This document shows, one piece after another, positions 54,446 through 64,000 of a stretch of DNA of 64,000 nucleotides; position 1 is the first letter of the stretch; each line of letters opens with the position of its first letter. Both the position numbers and the translations under genes were made by a program. Below the pieces are notes generated by a model, which worked only from the letters and a program-made list of their open reading frames with translations, did no database searches and was not told the origin of the DNA. Origin of the DNA: Helichrysum umbraculigerum (taxonomy: Eukaryota; Streptophyta; Magnoliopsida; Asterales; Asteraceae); NCBI GenBank assembly GCA_949592205.1, contig CATIUR010000001.1, positions 45,959,001-46,023,000 on the forward strand, read 5' to 3'.

Positions 54446-55866
54446 TTCTCCCCTTGTTAGGAGAATTTCGTCCCGAAATTTATTTGTAGTAATTATCTGT
54501 TCATTATCTAAGAAAGTCCGTGAGATTATTGTGAGTAGGACAACACCTATTTAGTGTTGCCTTACTCCCCTTGTTTGACTAGTGCCCTACTGGCGACTAA
54601 AAGATACAAAACAAGGTTTGTCAGTATGTCTGTCACTAGGGAGTACGTCAGCCGGTCACTAGAGTGCAGCTACAATTTGTACTAGTAGCCTAGGGTATCT
54701 TTGTAAGTTCTACCGTTTTCATAAAGTCTGTGATAGTCTGTAATGTTGTAAAGTAAACTAAACCTTACCGGTATCATGTAGAAATCAATTTGTAGTTTTT
54801 CTAATCATAACACATTTATAGGATTTAAAGCACAGAATATAGTAGCAAGTAACAATCTAAATTTAGTAAAGCTAGTAATCACAAGAATAGTTAGGCTATC
54901 GAAGAATGAGAATACCTGTGTCCTCATTCGAGTCTTAGTAGATTTTTTTTTTTTAAAGGCAAGGATGTCATTGTATACTGTAAAATTTTGTTGACCATCC
55001 AAAATTTGAAATTTGTATAAAGTTGTGTACTATCAGCAAGTTGACACGGTTATGAAATTTTGTAAATTTTATAAAACATTTCGTGAGGAATTCTTGTTAC
55101 ATTTTGTTAAAAATACATTTATTAAAAACTACGATGGTGAAAGTCTGTTGAAAACTTGAAATCCGTTGAAAACTTGAGTCGATAAATTGTTCGGTTGAAA
55201 CTCTTGTCAGCGACAAGGCTTTGAAGATTTTGTTTACCAAAGTCCGTTGAAAAACAGGAGTTATGAAAAATTTCGGGGTAAAGGTTTGTTGAACTCTGTT
55301 GAAACGGTTTTCCTAGGGAACTCCCAACGGTACAGTGAGGTGCGTTGCAACTGTTGTAGGCGTATAGTCAGGTAGGCGGTAATAAGCACATACAAAGTCC
55401 CGTTCTTCATATTAAGGGACGCAAGAGTAACTATATTTGTCGGTTACAGTGGTGTGGGTAGTAGCAAGAGTATCATCGTATAAGGCCTATTCATATAGCC
55501 TGGAGAGAAGTATGTAATCGAGGCTTTTGTATGTATATATCCCTATATCACATAATAGCCTAATCATATATGTATATATCTTATATACCTATATATCCGC
55601 CTAGTCGTGTCTGGCACAAAGCAATTAGAAGTCCCGGTTCTCTCGTGGTCAGAGTCAACTTATGCATTCCTGTTCAATATAACCCCTTTCAGATCTTACA
55701 TCATCTTTGTTTAATTGTACATAGTTAGTTACGCTATGTTAAATTAAATTCGTATGATGTAATCCCTGAACCAGTCATACCTAATAAGGAATACTGCCTA
55801 ACGGTCATAGTCTAGGCCCACTACATGCAACCTAGTTCACTATAACCTTAGGCTCTGATACCAATC
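54446..55866 (-). other. LARD-like internal region, non-coding
   Basis: Polypurine tract at 54446-54458 (plus-strand TTCTCCCCTTGTT, then GAATTTCGTCCCGAAATT as in the Tekay element). The last ~240 bp (55625-55863) match the Tekay leader, and the primer site is at 55851-55863. The middle has no ORF beyond chance and no recognisable gag or pol remnant. Confidence 0.85.
55851..55863 (-). other. Primer binding site, initiator tRNA-Met, LARD-like element
   Basis: TGGTATCAGAGCC on the minus strand, three bases from the LTR, identical to the Tekay primer site at 44629-44641. Confidence 0.93.
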
Positions 55867-57875
55867 TGTCACACCCCCTATTTCATGGCTTGCGGAAGTG
55901 ATTGTTTTGGGGCGTGACTAATCAATAAACAAAGCACCAAGATATACAGTGAACGACTCTACATGAGACATTGGAAAAATAGTACATTACATTAATACTC
56001 CAAAGTACATAACCACTAATACATAAGTAATGCCGTAAAGTCTTCAAATAGCTACATGCATGTGACTCGGGCTAATAAGTAGAACCTACTGGGCCATCCT
56101 ACTATATCTGCGTACCTGAGAATGCATTACTAAAAGCGTCAACCAAAAGTTTAGTGAATCTCACAGGTTTGTAGTAAGTATATCAATTGAACACAATATT
56201 AGTACAACAGTTTAACAAAAGCAGTAAAGTAATAAATGTATTTGTACAATTTAAGTAAAGCAGTAAGGGTGATTGTACGTATGTAATTAGTCAGTAATCA
56301 ATCATTGCGTAAATGCAATAAATTAGTAACCCATGGTAGTAAGCAGGTAGTAGTCTGTAATCAATCATTGCAAAAATGCAATAGGGTAGTTGATATACAT
56401 TACTGTGAGCATCATAGTCGAAGCTTAACAAGTCTGTAATTTGCCCCCGTGAGTGCTAATCCAAAAACACTCATATGAAACGAGTAGAAAACGTCTGTTT
56501 ATACGAGTACGGTTCGTGGTGGCGCTACCACCCCGGACGGGGATTGTCAGTCCCATATGGATCCATATACTAAAACTCGCGCTTATCCCATAGCTAACAA
56601 CTATGGTTCAGAGGCCTTCATTGGATTAAACGTAACTCAAGCAGTTCAGTATATCAAGAAGTCTGTAAGTTGGTAAGTCTGTAAAGTCTATAAAGTAGTA
56701 TGTCCGTAAAGTCTGTAAGTCGGTAAAGCAGTAAGTTGGTAAGTCGGTAACTCAATAAGTGTAAGTTGGTAAGTTGTTAAAACAATGAGTTTGTAAATTT
56801 ATAAGGTAAGTAAGTCTATAAAGTAGAGAGTCGGTAGATTTGTAAGTCTGTAAAACAGTGAGTTTGTAAGTTGGTAACAAAATAAGTTTAAAAAGTCAGT
56901 CAAACAGTAAGTTTAATAGTCGGTGAAATAGTAAGTACGTACAGTAGTAACTTTTGTAAAGTAAACTAGTAAAGTTGGTAAGTTTGTAAAATAGTGAGTC
57001 CCTAAGTCGATAAAACAGTAATTTATTGAGTCGGTAAGTCAGTAAAACAATAAGTAGATAAGTTGGTAAGACAGTAAGTTTATACACAACTTTCAGTAAA
57101 CAAGTAATTTCAGTAAACAAGTAATGCATCTCCCCCAAAATAGTAAAAACTGTAAAAAGGGGCCGTGAGACTCACCTGTGGGTGCTAGCGTTTCTAACCG
57201 CAAGTAATATCCAATCCGAAATCTCCTAACGTCCTAAACGAAAGATATATATTATTATAAGTATTCGACGGCTTGTCAAATTATGCAAATGATGTGACCG
57301 TTTTGTAAGACCATTTAAGTCGAAATGTGTACTATTAGTTGGTGTTTCTTGAATTTAGAACATTTGTATTCCTCGAGTAGTGTCATTTGTCATACGTATG
57401 TATATCTGCATATATACATATATTTATATATATATTCGTATATATAAATCATTTAAGTTCACTTTATACTTTTGAAAAAAAAAAGTATATGTATATATAA
57501 AAGATACGAGTAATATTGTATATATATGTGGAAAAAAAGTTATTGCATATATATGTATATATAAACATATATACCCTTGTAATAAGTAGTATATAAATAC
57601 ACCCGTTTCATTTGTTGTAAAAACATATAATTTTAAAAGTATATGTATATACTCGTATTATCTTGTCGTTGTGTCTATATATATAAATATATATAATTAA
57701 TCCTTAATGATAAGGTTATTATTTAATCAACAATTAAATGTTTAATAAAACATAAGTGATTTGTAAAAATATTACTTGTCATATACGTTTTTACTCCGAT
57801 TTTTATGATATGTTTTTATCATATATGTGTGCGTGTGTATTTATTATAATAGTTTCAAAAATGAAGTGGAAATAA

Positions 57876-57951
57876 AATGGGTCACAGTTAAGAATCGAAC
57901 CTGTGACCTTCTGTTTAAAACTCACCTCTCAACAATTAGGCTAAACACCTC
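57876..57951 (-). other. tRNA-like module 1, second copy
   Basis: As at 53137-53212 with one G-to-T change on the plus strand that weakens the hairpin. Confidence 0.55.
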
Positions 57952-58021
57952 TTTTGGTATAAGTCTTGCATATATATGTATATATGTATTAATGACTAAC
58001 TTGTAAAAATAAGGTGAATTA

Positions 58022-58096
58022 AAAAGTGGTCACGGGGCTCGAACCCGTGACCTTTGGCTTCCAACTGCGTCCCTAACCAACAGGCTAGAGCCTGTA
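58022..58096 (-). other. tRNA-like module 2, second copy
   Basis: Sequence of the boxes and hairpin identical to 53283-53357. Confidence 0.6.
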
Positions 58097-59182
58097 TTTG
58101 GTTAATTTTTCCTAAGTGTATATATTTATCTCGGTTTTAACTGCATATATTTTGTTTCTTTGTTCCATTAACCCATCACCCTTACGTAGTTCATCACCCC
58201 CACAGTTTTTTAACTTGTAATCTCGACATAGCAACTAATATAACAATAAATCATAATGATCGATTTATATTTCTAAATATGGAAAACTTAACGAAGGAAT
58301 GATGCTCACTGTGAAAATAGAAGCCGAGAGTGAGGGCTGTGTCCGACGGTGGTGAAGGTGGTTCGGTGGTTGTCCGAAGATGGTGATGGTGGCCGGTGGT
58401 TGTGTGCACCGAAAGGAAGAGATAGACGATGATGATTATGTAAATGACGATGAAGATAATGTAAAATGATGATTGATGGTTGCTACTCTGCTGCTGCCGT
58501 GTATTATCATTGTTATTGTTATTGTTTTGTTAAATTTTTATTGTCATGGTTTGATGATATAGAGGAGCCGTGAGATTGATAGATAGATAAAAGTGAATGA
58601 TGATAAGAAGAAGTAAATGAAATGAAGTCAATAAGGGTGGTTGGGTTTGCTTTATTCTTCAAACAAAAAGTCCAGATCCACATTTAGTGGAGATGGTCGG
58701 CTCCATCAAAGAAAATGGGTAGTTTGTCTCCAATTCACAGTACAATATACCCGTGTTTGGGTACCCGATCGTTATGTAGTATAATATTCTTAAATGATAA
58801 ATCTCTAATTATGTAATCGTATATGTTCTTAATCGAAGTATTTCATAAAAATACTTTTAACTAGATATAAAAATATATCTTTGTTTTACTTAAAATATAC
58901 AGATAGTTTTCTGTGTCCAAAAATGTTTTGAATAATTTTCTGAGTAAAGAATTATTATTTCTAACGATAATACTTTAGTTGGTGATGTTATGTAATAACT
59001 TTTATTTCTAAGTTTCTGAGTACTTTCAGATTGAATGTGCATGATTATTAAATAACCTTTTAATGTTATTATATATATTTATATATATAATACTTGAATA
59101 CTCTCGAAATATATCGTATGTAATACGAGTATTTAAAGTTTAAATTTGGCGCGAAAAATGGGCTTTTTGACCGGGTGTCACA

Positions 59183-60815
59183 GCTTATATTCAGACTACG
59201 CATTTATCTCGGTTATCTCTATCCTTATCTGTTATAATACATGCTATTGTTATTATGCTAGATTTAGGATTCGTTACCATGATTAATGAGTAGTTAGCTT
59301 TTGTGTTTGTTGTGATGTAGTTAGCCATTATAATGGGGGATGATGTTAATTTAAATATATAATTGGGATGATATCAAATAACGGAGGTAACGTTATACGG
59401 CTTTCTTTTGTATAGTGCCGGAAACATCACGAATGTGTGAAGTACGGAACGTGGAAGCTATGAAAGTCGTGGGCACAATCCGTTGTGGAAATATTATTCC
59501 CAATTGTTACAATATGAAAACTATATATGTTTAACTTTTCATCTATGATTATAAACTGTTCATCAAACTATCGCCTTTCCTCCAATAAACGTGGTTAAAA
59601 CCCTAAAAGACAAGAAGTCGCGAACCTTGTTCTGAGGGTAATTAATTATCTGTGCTATCTATGCACTGTCTGATTTCGAAGCTTTGGAAATACCGCTAAA
59701 CCTAATGTATAGTACAACGTGAATAAATCAGGGATTTATTGGGTAATGTTAAGTGAGGGCTGGGTTTATATCATAGATGGGTACGCTTTAATACAAACAC
59801 AGTTTAAACGGGTTCAGAGTGATCTGAATGTGCAATACGCGTGGAACACCGTAAAACGTCCTACTACTTAGTATAGTTCTGGAACCACCTCTGGTGTAGT
59901 ACAAAGGCATGGAAGCTATGGAACGGCCGTCGGTGTATACACTCTAACTTGCATTAGTGCGCAAGGCATGGAATGCCATAAAATGACCTAGTACCTCGTG
60001 CAAGTGACGGAACTATTTCTCCGGAATGGTTCCTGTACACCCAAGCTATGGAATGGTCGTCGGTGTATACATTCTGAGAAGCACTGGGTCATCCATCAGC
60101 TATGAACCTAACAAACCATCAATGAAAAGTTAACAGACGCTTTCCGAATTAGGTCTTAAATGCTCTATTTGAATTAGAATACTTTATGGTATCAAAGAAA
60201 GGTCAGAACTTAAATATCGGTCTGTTACCTTATTCATGCGCCCAGGAGTTAACTCCAAGACGGGTCACTTGTCTTCACAGACAGTGTTGGGGGTAGAGCA
60301 GCATGATCTGATTTGAATCATGACAACCTAGTACTCAGTGACATGCTATCTGAGGAATCAGATAGTAGGGTGCTAGTGTTGACTCCATAAAGTACCTAAA
60401 ACAGTAGAACACAAATACTTAGAAAGAACGTTTTCAAAACATCAAAACCAAACATCATCTCCCCTTTAGGCTAATGAAATCACAACAAACACTCTTCTCC
60501 ATACTGATTATCACCTACTATTTTATTTTGCTGTTTATTTAATTTAGGACCTAAGTAATTAAAAAAAAACCAAAAATCAAATCTCTTGTTTACAAACCCT
60601 ACTAAATCGAATCGATCGTCTTGACTGCTTGGTTTCACAATACGGTTGATCTTAAGAACGACCCTGAGTCATTACTTACTACTATCCATAGTTATAAGTA
60701 AAGCTTAGGTCCCAGCTCTATAAATTTAAAACCACCCTCCGATTGTCCGCCTCGAGCGTAAGGTTCGGCAACGACAAGGAAGTGATTCCTTGACCGACCG
60801 TTCGGGGTGCGATCA
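59183..60815 (+). repeat. B 5' LTR, part 2 (R-U5)
   Basis: It starts with the second GCTTA and ends GTGCGATCA. Non-coding. A ~35-bp block around AGCTATGGAA and CGTCGGTGTATACA occurs twice (59912-59946 and 60043-60076). The block near 60300-60350 (ATCTGATTTGAATCATGACA, AACCTAGTACTCAGTGACAT) resembles the E1 leader near 5585-5625. Confidence 0.85.
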
Positions 60816-60821
60816 GGTTTT

Positions 60822-60839
60822 TGGCGCCGCTGCCGGGGA
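60822..60839 (+). other. Primer binding site, tRNA-Asp, B element
   Basis: TGGCGCCGCTGCCGGGGA, six bases after the LTR end; same site as in E1. Confidence 0.9.
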
Positions 60840-60918
60840 ATCAATCTTAAGACTCTTAGTTATCCAGACGTACTTTTCTATTTAGTACCACCTGTAAATA
60901 CCCGTAGTTTTCTTTTCC

Positions 60919-63192
60919 TTGTTCCAACCGAAAATTCCTTCCCACAGCACACAACGACCTTCGACCAAATCATCCAGAACTGAACCGCTCATTTTCACGC
61001 CCGATCCTGAGTCGATTGTCCAAACAATCCGCAAAGAAAGACGCTCTCGCTTCCAACAGATGGCCGCACGGATCACTCTCGCCGATAATACCAAACCGTC
61101 TATCGAAGGACGAGGAGGACCCATTAGCTATCCGGTAATCGAAGGCGCATCTTTCGAACTTAAACACCACATCGTTCAACTTATCAAGGACAACTGTCAA
61201 TTCCATGGTTTACCCCGTGATGACCCTAACGCCCATATCGACAAATTCATTCAGATTTCCAACTCTTACAAGCAGAATGGGGTTGAGCAGGATGTAGTCC
61301 GCCTATACTTGTTCCCCTATTCTCTCGCTCTTCATGCCCAGAAATGGTTTGAGGGACTTGAGACCGGCTCAGTCACCTCATGGACGGATATGGCTACCAA
61401 ATTCCTAACCAAATACTTTCCTCTGTCCAAACAAACCAAGTCCAAGAATGACATCACAAACTTCCATCAAGCTTATAATGAGTCTATCTATACGGCATGG
61501 GAACAATTCAAGATCCTTCTGAAGAAATATCCAAACCACCAACATGAGAAAATTGCCCAGTTATGCACGTTTTACAACGGTCTTGTTCCGAACCACCGCA
61601 TCACCCTTGACGCCGCTGCTCAAGGCAACTTCATGCAACTCACAGATGAAGAAGCTTGGAACTTGATCGAGAATATGACGATGCACCATCACGACTGGAA
61701 GACGGATGAGCAATCCTCATCACTACCTCTATCCTCCTACAACCAAATCCAACCCGAAACGATCAAATCCTTGAGTGAGCAGATTGAGTCATTGACGAAA
61801 CAGTTGGGAGAGCTAAAGAAACAACCGCAACAGATCCACCAAGTTCAGGCTTGCCAGAACTGTGCTCACCTTCCCACGGAAGAATATCAAGTGGAGTACG
61901 AAGATCCAGCTGATGGCACGGTCTACTACGAGCAATTTCCTCCACGAAATAACCAACCAACCTTTCAACCCAAATACCAACCAAGATACCCAACCTACCC
62001 ACAACAACCTCAGCTTACCTACAACCAACCCTTATCCTTAACTGCACCAGATGTCAACCCACCTAGTGATACCACAAAGACCATTGTGCCTATCACTAGT
62101 CAAGATGATAATCTCACCAAAATTATCGAGGGTCAGACACTATTCAACCAGAAAACCACTGCTAGACAAGACCAGACTGACCTATTCATTAGAAACCAAC
62201 TCTCGGTTCTTAAAAGCCTTGAGAACCAAATCGGTCAGTTGGCTCAGCGTCTTGACACCAGACCCCAAGGAACCCTTCCCAGCAATACCATTCATAACCC
62301 ACACGTAGAAGAGGCCAAACAAGTAACCTCTAAAGACCCAAAGGTGACACCGAGTCAACCTAATACTCCTTCTCCGGTGAAAGAAGAATCTCCTGTCCCG
62401 AAGACAGTTGAGACCCCATCCATACCCACTCCTGAAAGAGAAGTCAAAATCCCATTCCCTAATCGTCTAAAGCAAAAGTACAAGGTCAACTCTTTCAAAC
62501 TCGACTCAAAATTCTTAGACACCGTGTCTAGAATTCCTACCAGTACCAAGTACATTAGACGAATGCTTTCCTCCAAACATAAGATACCCGACGTATCTAA
62601 AATCCCTCTGAACACGGAATGTTCAGCCGTCATAAGCAACCTGCCCGAAAAACTAGGAGACACTGGTCGCTTTACTCTGCCCTGTTCCATCTATCAGTCA
62701 GGCATGATTCGCTCCTTGGCCGATCTTGGAGCCAGCATCAATCTCATGCCTTATTCTCTATATGTCAGATTAGAATTAGGAAACCTTAAGCCTACAAAGA
62801 TGAGCGTGCAGCTAGCCGATCAATCAATTCGTTATCCACGAGGAATAGCTGAAAACATAATGGTTAAGGTTGATAAATTCTTTTTTCCCACTGACTTTGT
62901 TGTGATGGATATACAGGAAGATATCAATATACCAATCATCCTAGGCAGGCCTTTCATGAACACTGCTCGCGCTATCATTGATGTATACTCGCAGACTATT
63001 AGCCTTCGAGCACATGGAGAGACTGTATCCTTCCAGGTTGACCAGGCTGATAGTTCTCTACTAGAGAATGCTGAGATATACACAATCTCTACTAGAAGAA
63101 TCACTTCAGACGATGATACATCCGAGTCAGAACCTTTTCCGAAAAGATTTATCTACTTTGAAGAAAGTGACTTTCTGCGGAAGATACTCTAA
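60919..63192 (+). CDS. B gag-protease polyprotein, ~710-757 aa, Athila/Tat type
   Basis: The open frame starts at 60919 with TTG; the first ATG is at 61060 (MAARITLADN). The region before that ATG (SSRTEPLIF ... IRKERRSRF) resembles the N-terminus of Athila gag, so the original start codon may be lost. The Retrotrans_gag domain is at about residues 85-215 of the open frame (ALHAQKWFEGLE, MATKFLTKYFP, AWEQFKILLKKYP); a Gln/Pro-rich linker follows with one Cys pair (ACQNCAH). The aspartic protease is near residues 585-700: LADLGASINLMP with Asp-Leu-Gly in place of Asp-Thr-Gly, usual for Athila, and ILGRPFMNTARAIIDV. RT, RNase H and integrase are missing completely. The frame is intact, so it could supply particles in trans. 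Confidence 0.9.
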   Translation: MFQPKIPSHSTQRPSTKSSRTEPLIFTPDPESIVQTIRKERRSRFQQMAARITLADNTKPSIEGRGGPISYPVIEGASFELKHHIVQLIKDNCQFHGLPRDDPNAHIDKFIQISNSYKQNGVEQDVVRLYLFPYSLALHAQKWFEGLETGSVTSWTDMATKFLTKYFPLSKQTKSKNDITNFHQAYNESIYTAWEQFKILLKKYPNHQHEKIAQLCTFYNGLVPNHRITLDAAAQGNFMQLTDEEAWNLIENMTMHHHDWKTDEQSSSLPLSSYNQIQPETIKSLSEQIESLTKQLGELKKQPQQIHQVQACQNCAHLPTEEYQVEYEDPADGTVYYEQFPPRNNQPTFQPKYQPRYPTYPQQPQLTYNQPLSLTAPDVNPPSDTTKTIVPITSQDDNLTKIIEGQTLFNQKTTARQDQTDLFIRNQLSVLKSLENQIGQLAQRLDTRPQGTLPSNTIHNPHVEEAKQVTSKDPKVTPSQPNTPSPVKEESPVPKTVETPSIPTPEREVKIPFPNRLKQKYKVNSFKLDSKFLDTVSRIPTSTKYIRRMLSSKHKIPDVSKIPLNTECSAVISNLPEKLGDTGRFTLPCSIYQSGMIRSLADLGASINLMPYSLYVRLELGNLKPTKMSVQLADQSIRYPRGIAENIMVKVDKFFFPTDFVVMDIQEDINIPIILGRPFMNTARAIIDVYSQTISLRAHGETVSFQVDQADSSLLENAEIYTISTRRITSDDDTSESEPFPKRFIYFEESDFLRKIL

Positions 63193-63257
63193 GCATCCAA
63201 AATAATTTTTCAAAAACTATTTTCCAAATGAGGTTTGCTTGAGGACAAGCAAAAGCT

Positions 63258-63272
63258 TAAGTGTGGGATATT
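63258..63272 (+). other. Polypurine tract of B element
   Basis: TAAGTGTGGGATATT directly before the 3' LTR, preceded by GAGGACAAGC as in E1. Confidence 0.85.
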
Positions 63273-63777
63273 TGATGTATCGCAAAAAGTCACGTTTTTA
63301 CATGCATTAATTGTCCCATATTTAGCTCTTTTCTAACAAATACATCTTAAAATCATCATTATTCATTAACTTTTGTTAGAAAGGTATAAACTTCTCGGTC
63401 TTTTGAAAATCAAGCAAAAAGGGCAGAAAACTGACCTAAATAGGCACTATTCTGAGCTTAACCCTAATTCTACTGTAACCTTCATACCAGAGCCTCATAA
63501 TAGTCTTATTTTGAAGCTATGAAGATTACGATAACGTGGATATAAGGATTGCTCAGAACGGATCAAGGACGAAAAAGTTATGCAAGTTACAGCACCGCCA
63601 AAGACTACAAAACGTATTCTGAACACGCCCGGGCCCCACACATCCAATTTCTACCAAATTGGTATCATTAGAAGCGTAACGGAATTACGAAGCCGTAGGC
63701 GAAAGAATCAAGTCAAACGGACGCGAAACGAAGAAGATACGGCCTTCCGAAGATGCGAGAAAAGTTAGAAAAATCAC

Positions 63778-63880
63778 ACGGCCTAGCACACGGCCACCCC
63801 AGGGCCGTACACGGCCTATACAGGGCCGTACACGGCCTGTACAGAGCCGTACATGGCCTGTATAGGGCCGTACATGGCCT
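63778..63880. repeat. GTACAC/GTACAT tandem array in B 3' LTR U3
   Basis: About five units of ~20 bp, GGGCCGTACAYGGCCTRTA, about 85 bp upstream of the TATA box. Its position and palindromic core parallel the GTATAC arrays of the other Athila-like LTRs, while the sequence differs. Confidence 0.8.
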
Positions 63881-63963
63881 GGTTTGGTCTCACATGGCCT
63901 CCTTCTTGCTTCGTTGGCTTGTACGTGTGCTTGTGGACTTGTACTCTTGGATCCAAGGCTTGC

Positions 63964-63973
63964 CTATAAATAG
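63964..63973 (+). promoter_or_regulatory. TATA box of B 3' LTR
   Basis: CTATAAATAG followed by AGACC and a CA/CT-rich leader. Confidence 0.75.
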
Positions 63974-64000
63974 AGACCTCATTCACCTCATTTCACACAC

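Larger units (their letters stand above)
51108..59182 (-). mobile_element. Non-autonomous LARD-like element, partner of Tekay
   Basis: 8.1 kb: LTRs 51108-54445 and 55867-59182, internal region of only 1421 bp without coding capacity, TSD GCTTA. LTR ends form the perfect inverted repeat TGTCACACCC / GGGTGTCACA. Primer site (initiator tRNA-Met) and polypurine tract lie on the minus strand, and both internal ends match the intact Tekay element at 36719-47016. LTRs this long with no genes fit large retrotransposon derivatives that borrow enzymes in trans. Confidence 0.92.
55867..59182 (-). repeat. LARD-like 5' LTR
   Basis: 3316 bp. It differs from the other LTR by substitutions and repeat-number changes: one ~31-bp GTAAGT unit fewer, and an extra TTTCAGTAAACAAGTAA copy near 57105. 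It contains both tRNA-like modules, at 57876-57951 (B-box stem with one mismatch) and 58022-58096. Confidence 0.9.
50228..64000 (+). mobile_element. B: Athila-like element with gag-protease only (TR-GAG-like), right end outside window
   Basis: Starts TGATTGAACG inside E0 ORF2 (GTGAT before it may be the target duplication). 5' LTR 50228-51107 plus 59183-60815, interrupted by another element; primer site 60822; gag-protease 60919-63192; polypurine tract; 3' LTR from 63273. RT, RNase H and integrase are absent: only 80 bp separate the gag-protease stop from the 3' LTR. The two LTR starts match only over a short terminal motif, so the ends may not come from one ancestor element. Confidence 0.8.
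63273..64000 (+). repeat. B 3' LTR, cut by the window end
   Basis: Begins TGATGTATCGCAAAAAGTCA. U3 with a GGCCGTACA(C/T)GGCCT tandem array at 63778-63880 and a TATA box at 63964-63973. Outside the first ~25 bp and the TATA region it barely matches the 5' LTR at 50228. The short ORF at 63580-63768 is U3 sequence and not called. Confidence 0.8.

Overview
This is plant nuclear DNA made almost entirely of nested LTR retrotransposons; I find no ordinary cellular gene, rRNA operon or prokaryotic feature. The element types (a Ty1/copia element with extra 3' genes, a Tekay-type chromovirus, Athila-like Ty3/gypsy elements primed by tRNA-Asp) and the high AT content point to a eudicot. The extra gene of the copia element resembles a retrotransposon-linked protein family I know best from daisy-family (Asteraceae) genomes, so an asterid, probably Asteraceae, is my best guess.

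Layout. Positions 1-1304 hold a near-identical second copy of 50420-51722: the U3 end of an Athila-like LTR with a foreign LTR inserted at exactly the same base. An inverted, deleted LTR piece follows (1305-1726). An old Athila-like element, here E0, then runs 1727-3644 and resumes at 49426-50227. It was split by a younger relative, here E1 (3645-49420, target duplication CCATT). E1 is a three-LTR tandem array: LTR1 3645-6080, internal-1 6081-13525, LTR2 13526-15950, internal-2 15951-36689, LTR3 36690-49420. Internal-1 carries two long ORFs and no gag or pol that I recognise. Internal-2 is a nearly identical copy with nonsense mutations, split by a SIRE-like copia element (17487-30791, TSD ATCCG). 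LTR3 is split by a young, apparently intact minus-strand Tekay chromovirus (36719-47016, TSD TTTAA).

At 50228 another Athila-like element, here B, interrupts E0. Its 5' LTR (50228-60815) is split by a non-autonomous minus-strand element (51108-59182, TSD GCTTA) whose LTR ends, primer site and polypurine tract match the Tekay element. B has only gag and protease (60919-63192), followed at once by a 3' LTR that leaves the window at 64000.

How the parts could work together (inference). The Tekay element has all enzymes and could mobilise the non-autonomous element in B's LTR. E1 and B share the tRNA-Asp primer site, LTR-start motif and polypurine tract, but neither has reverse transcriptase: B offers gag-protease and E1 offers two accessory ORFs, so both look like dependants of an autonomous Athila-type element elsewhere. 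The copia element carries two further genes, one apparently with four exons.

Coordinates of LTR ends, target duplications, PBS and PPT were read directly. Family names rest on motifs, and identity statements are by eye.
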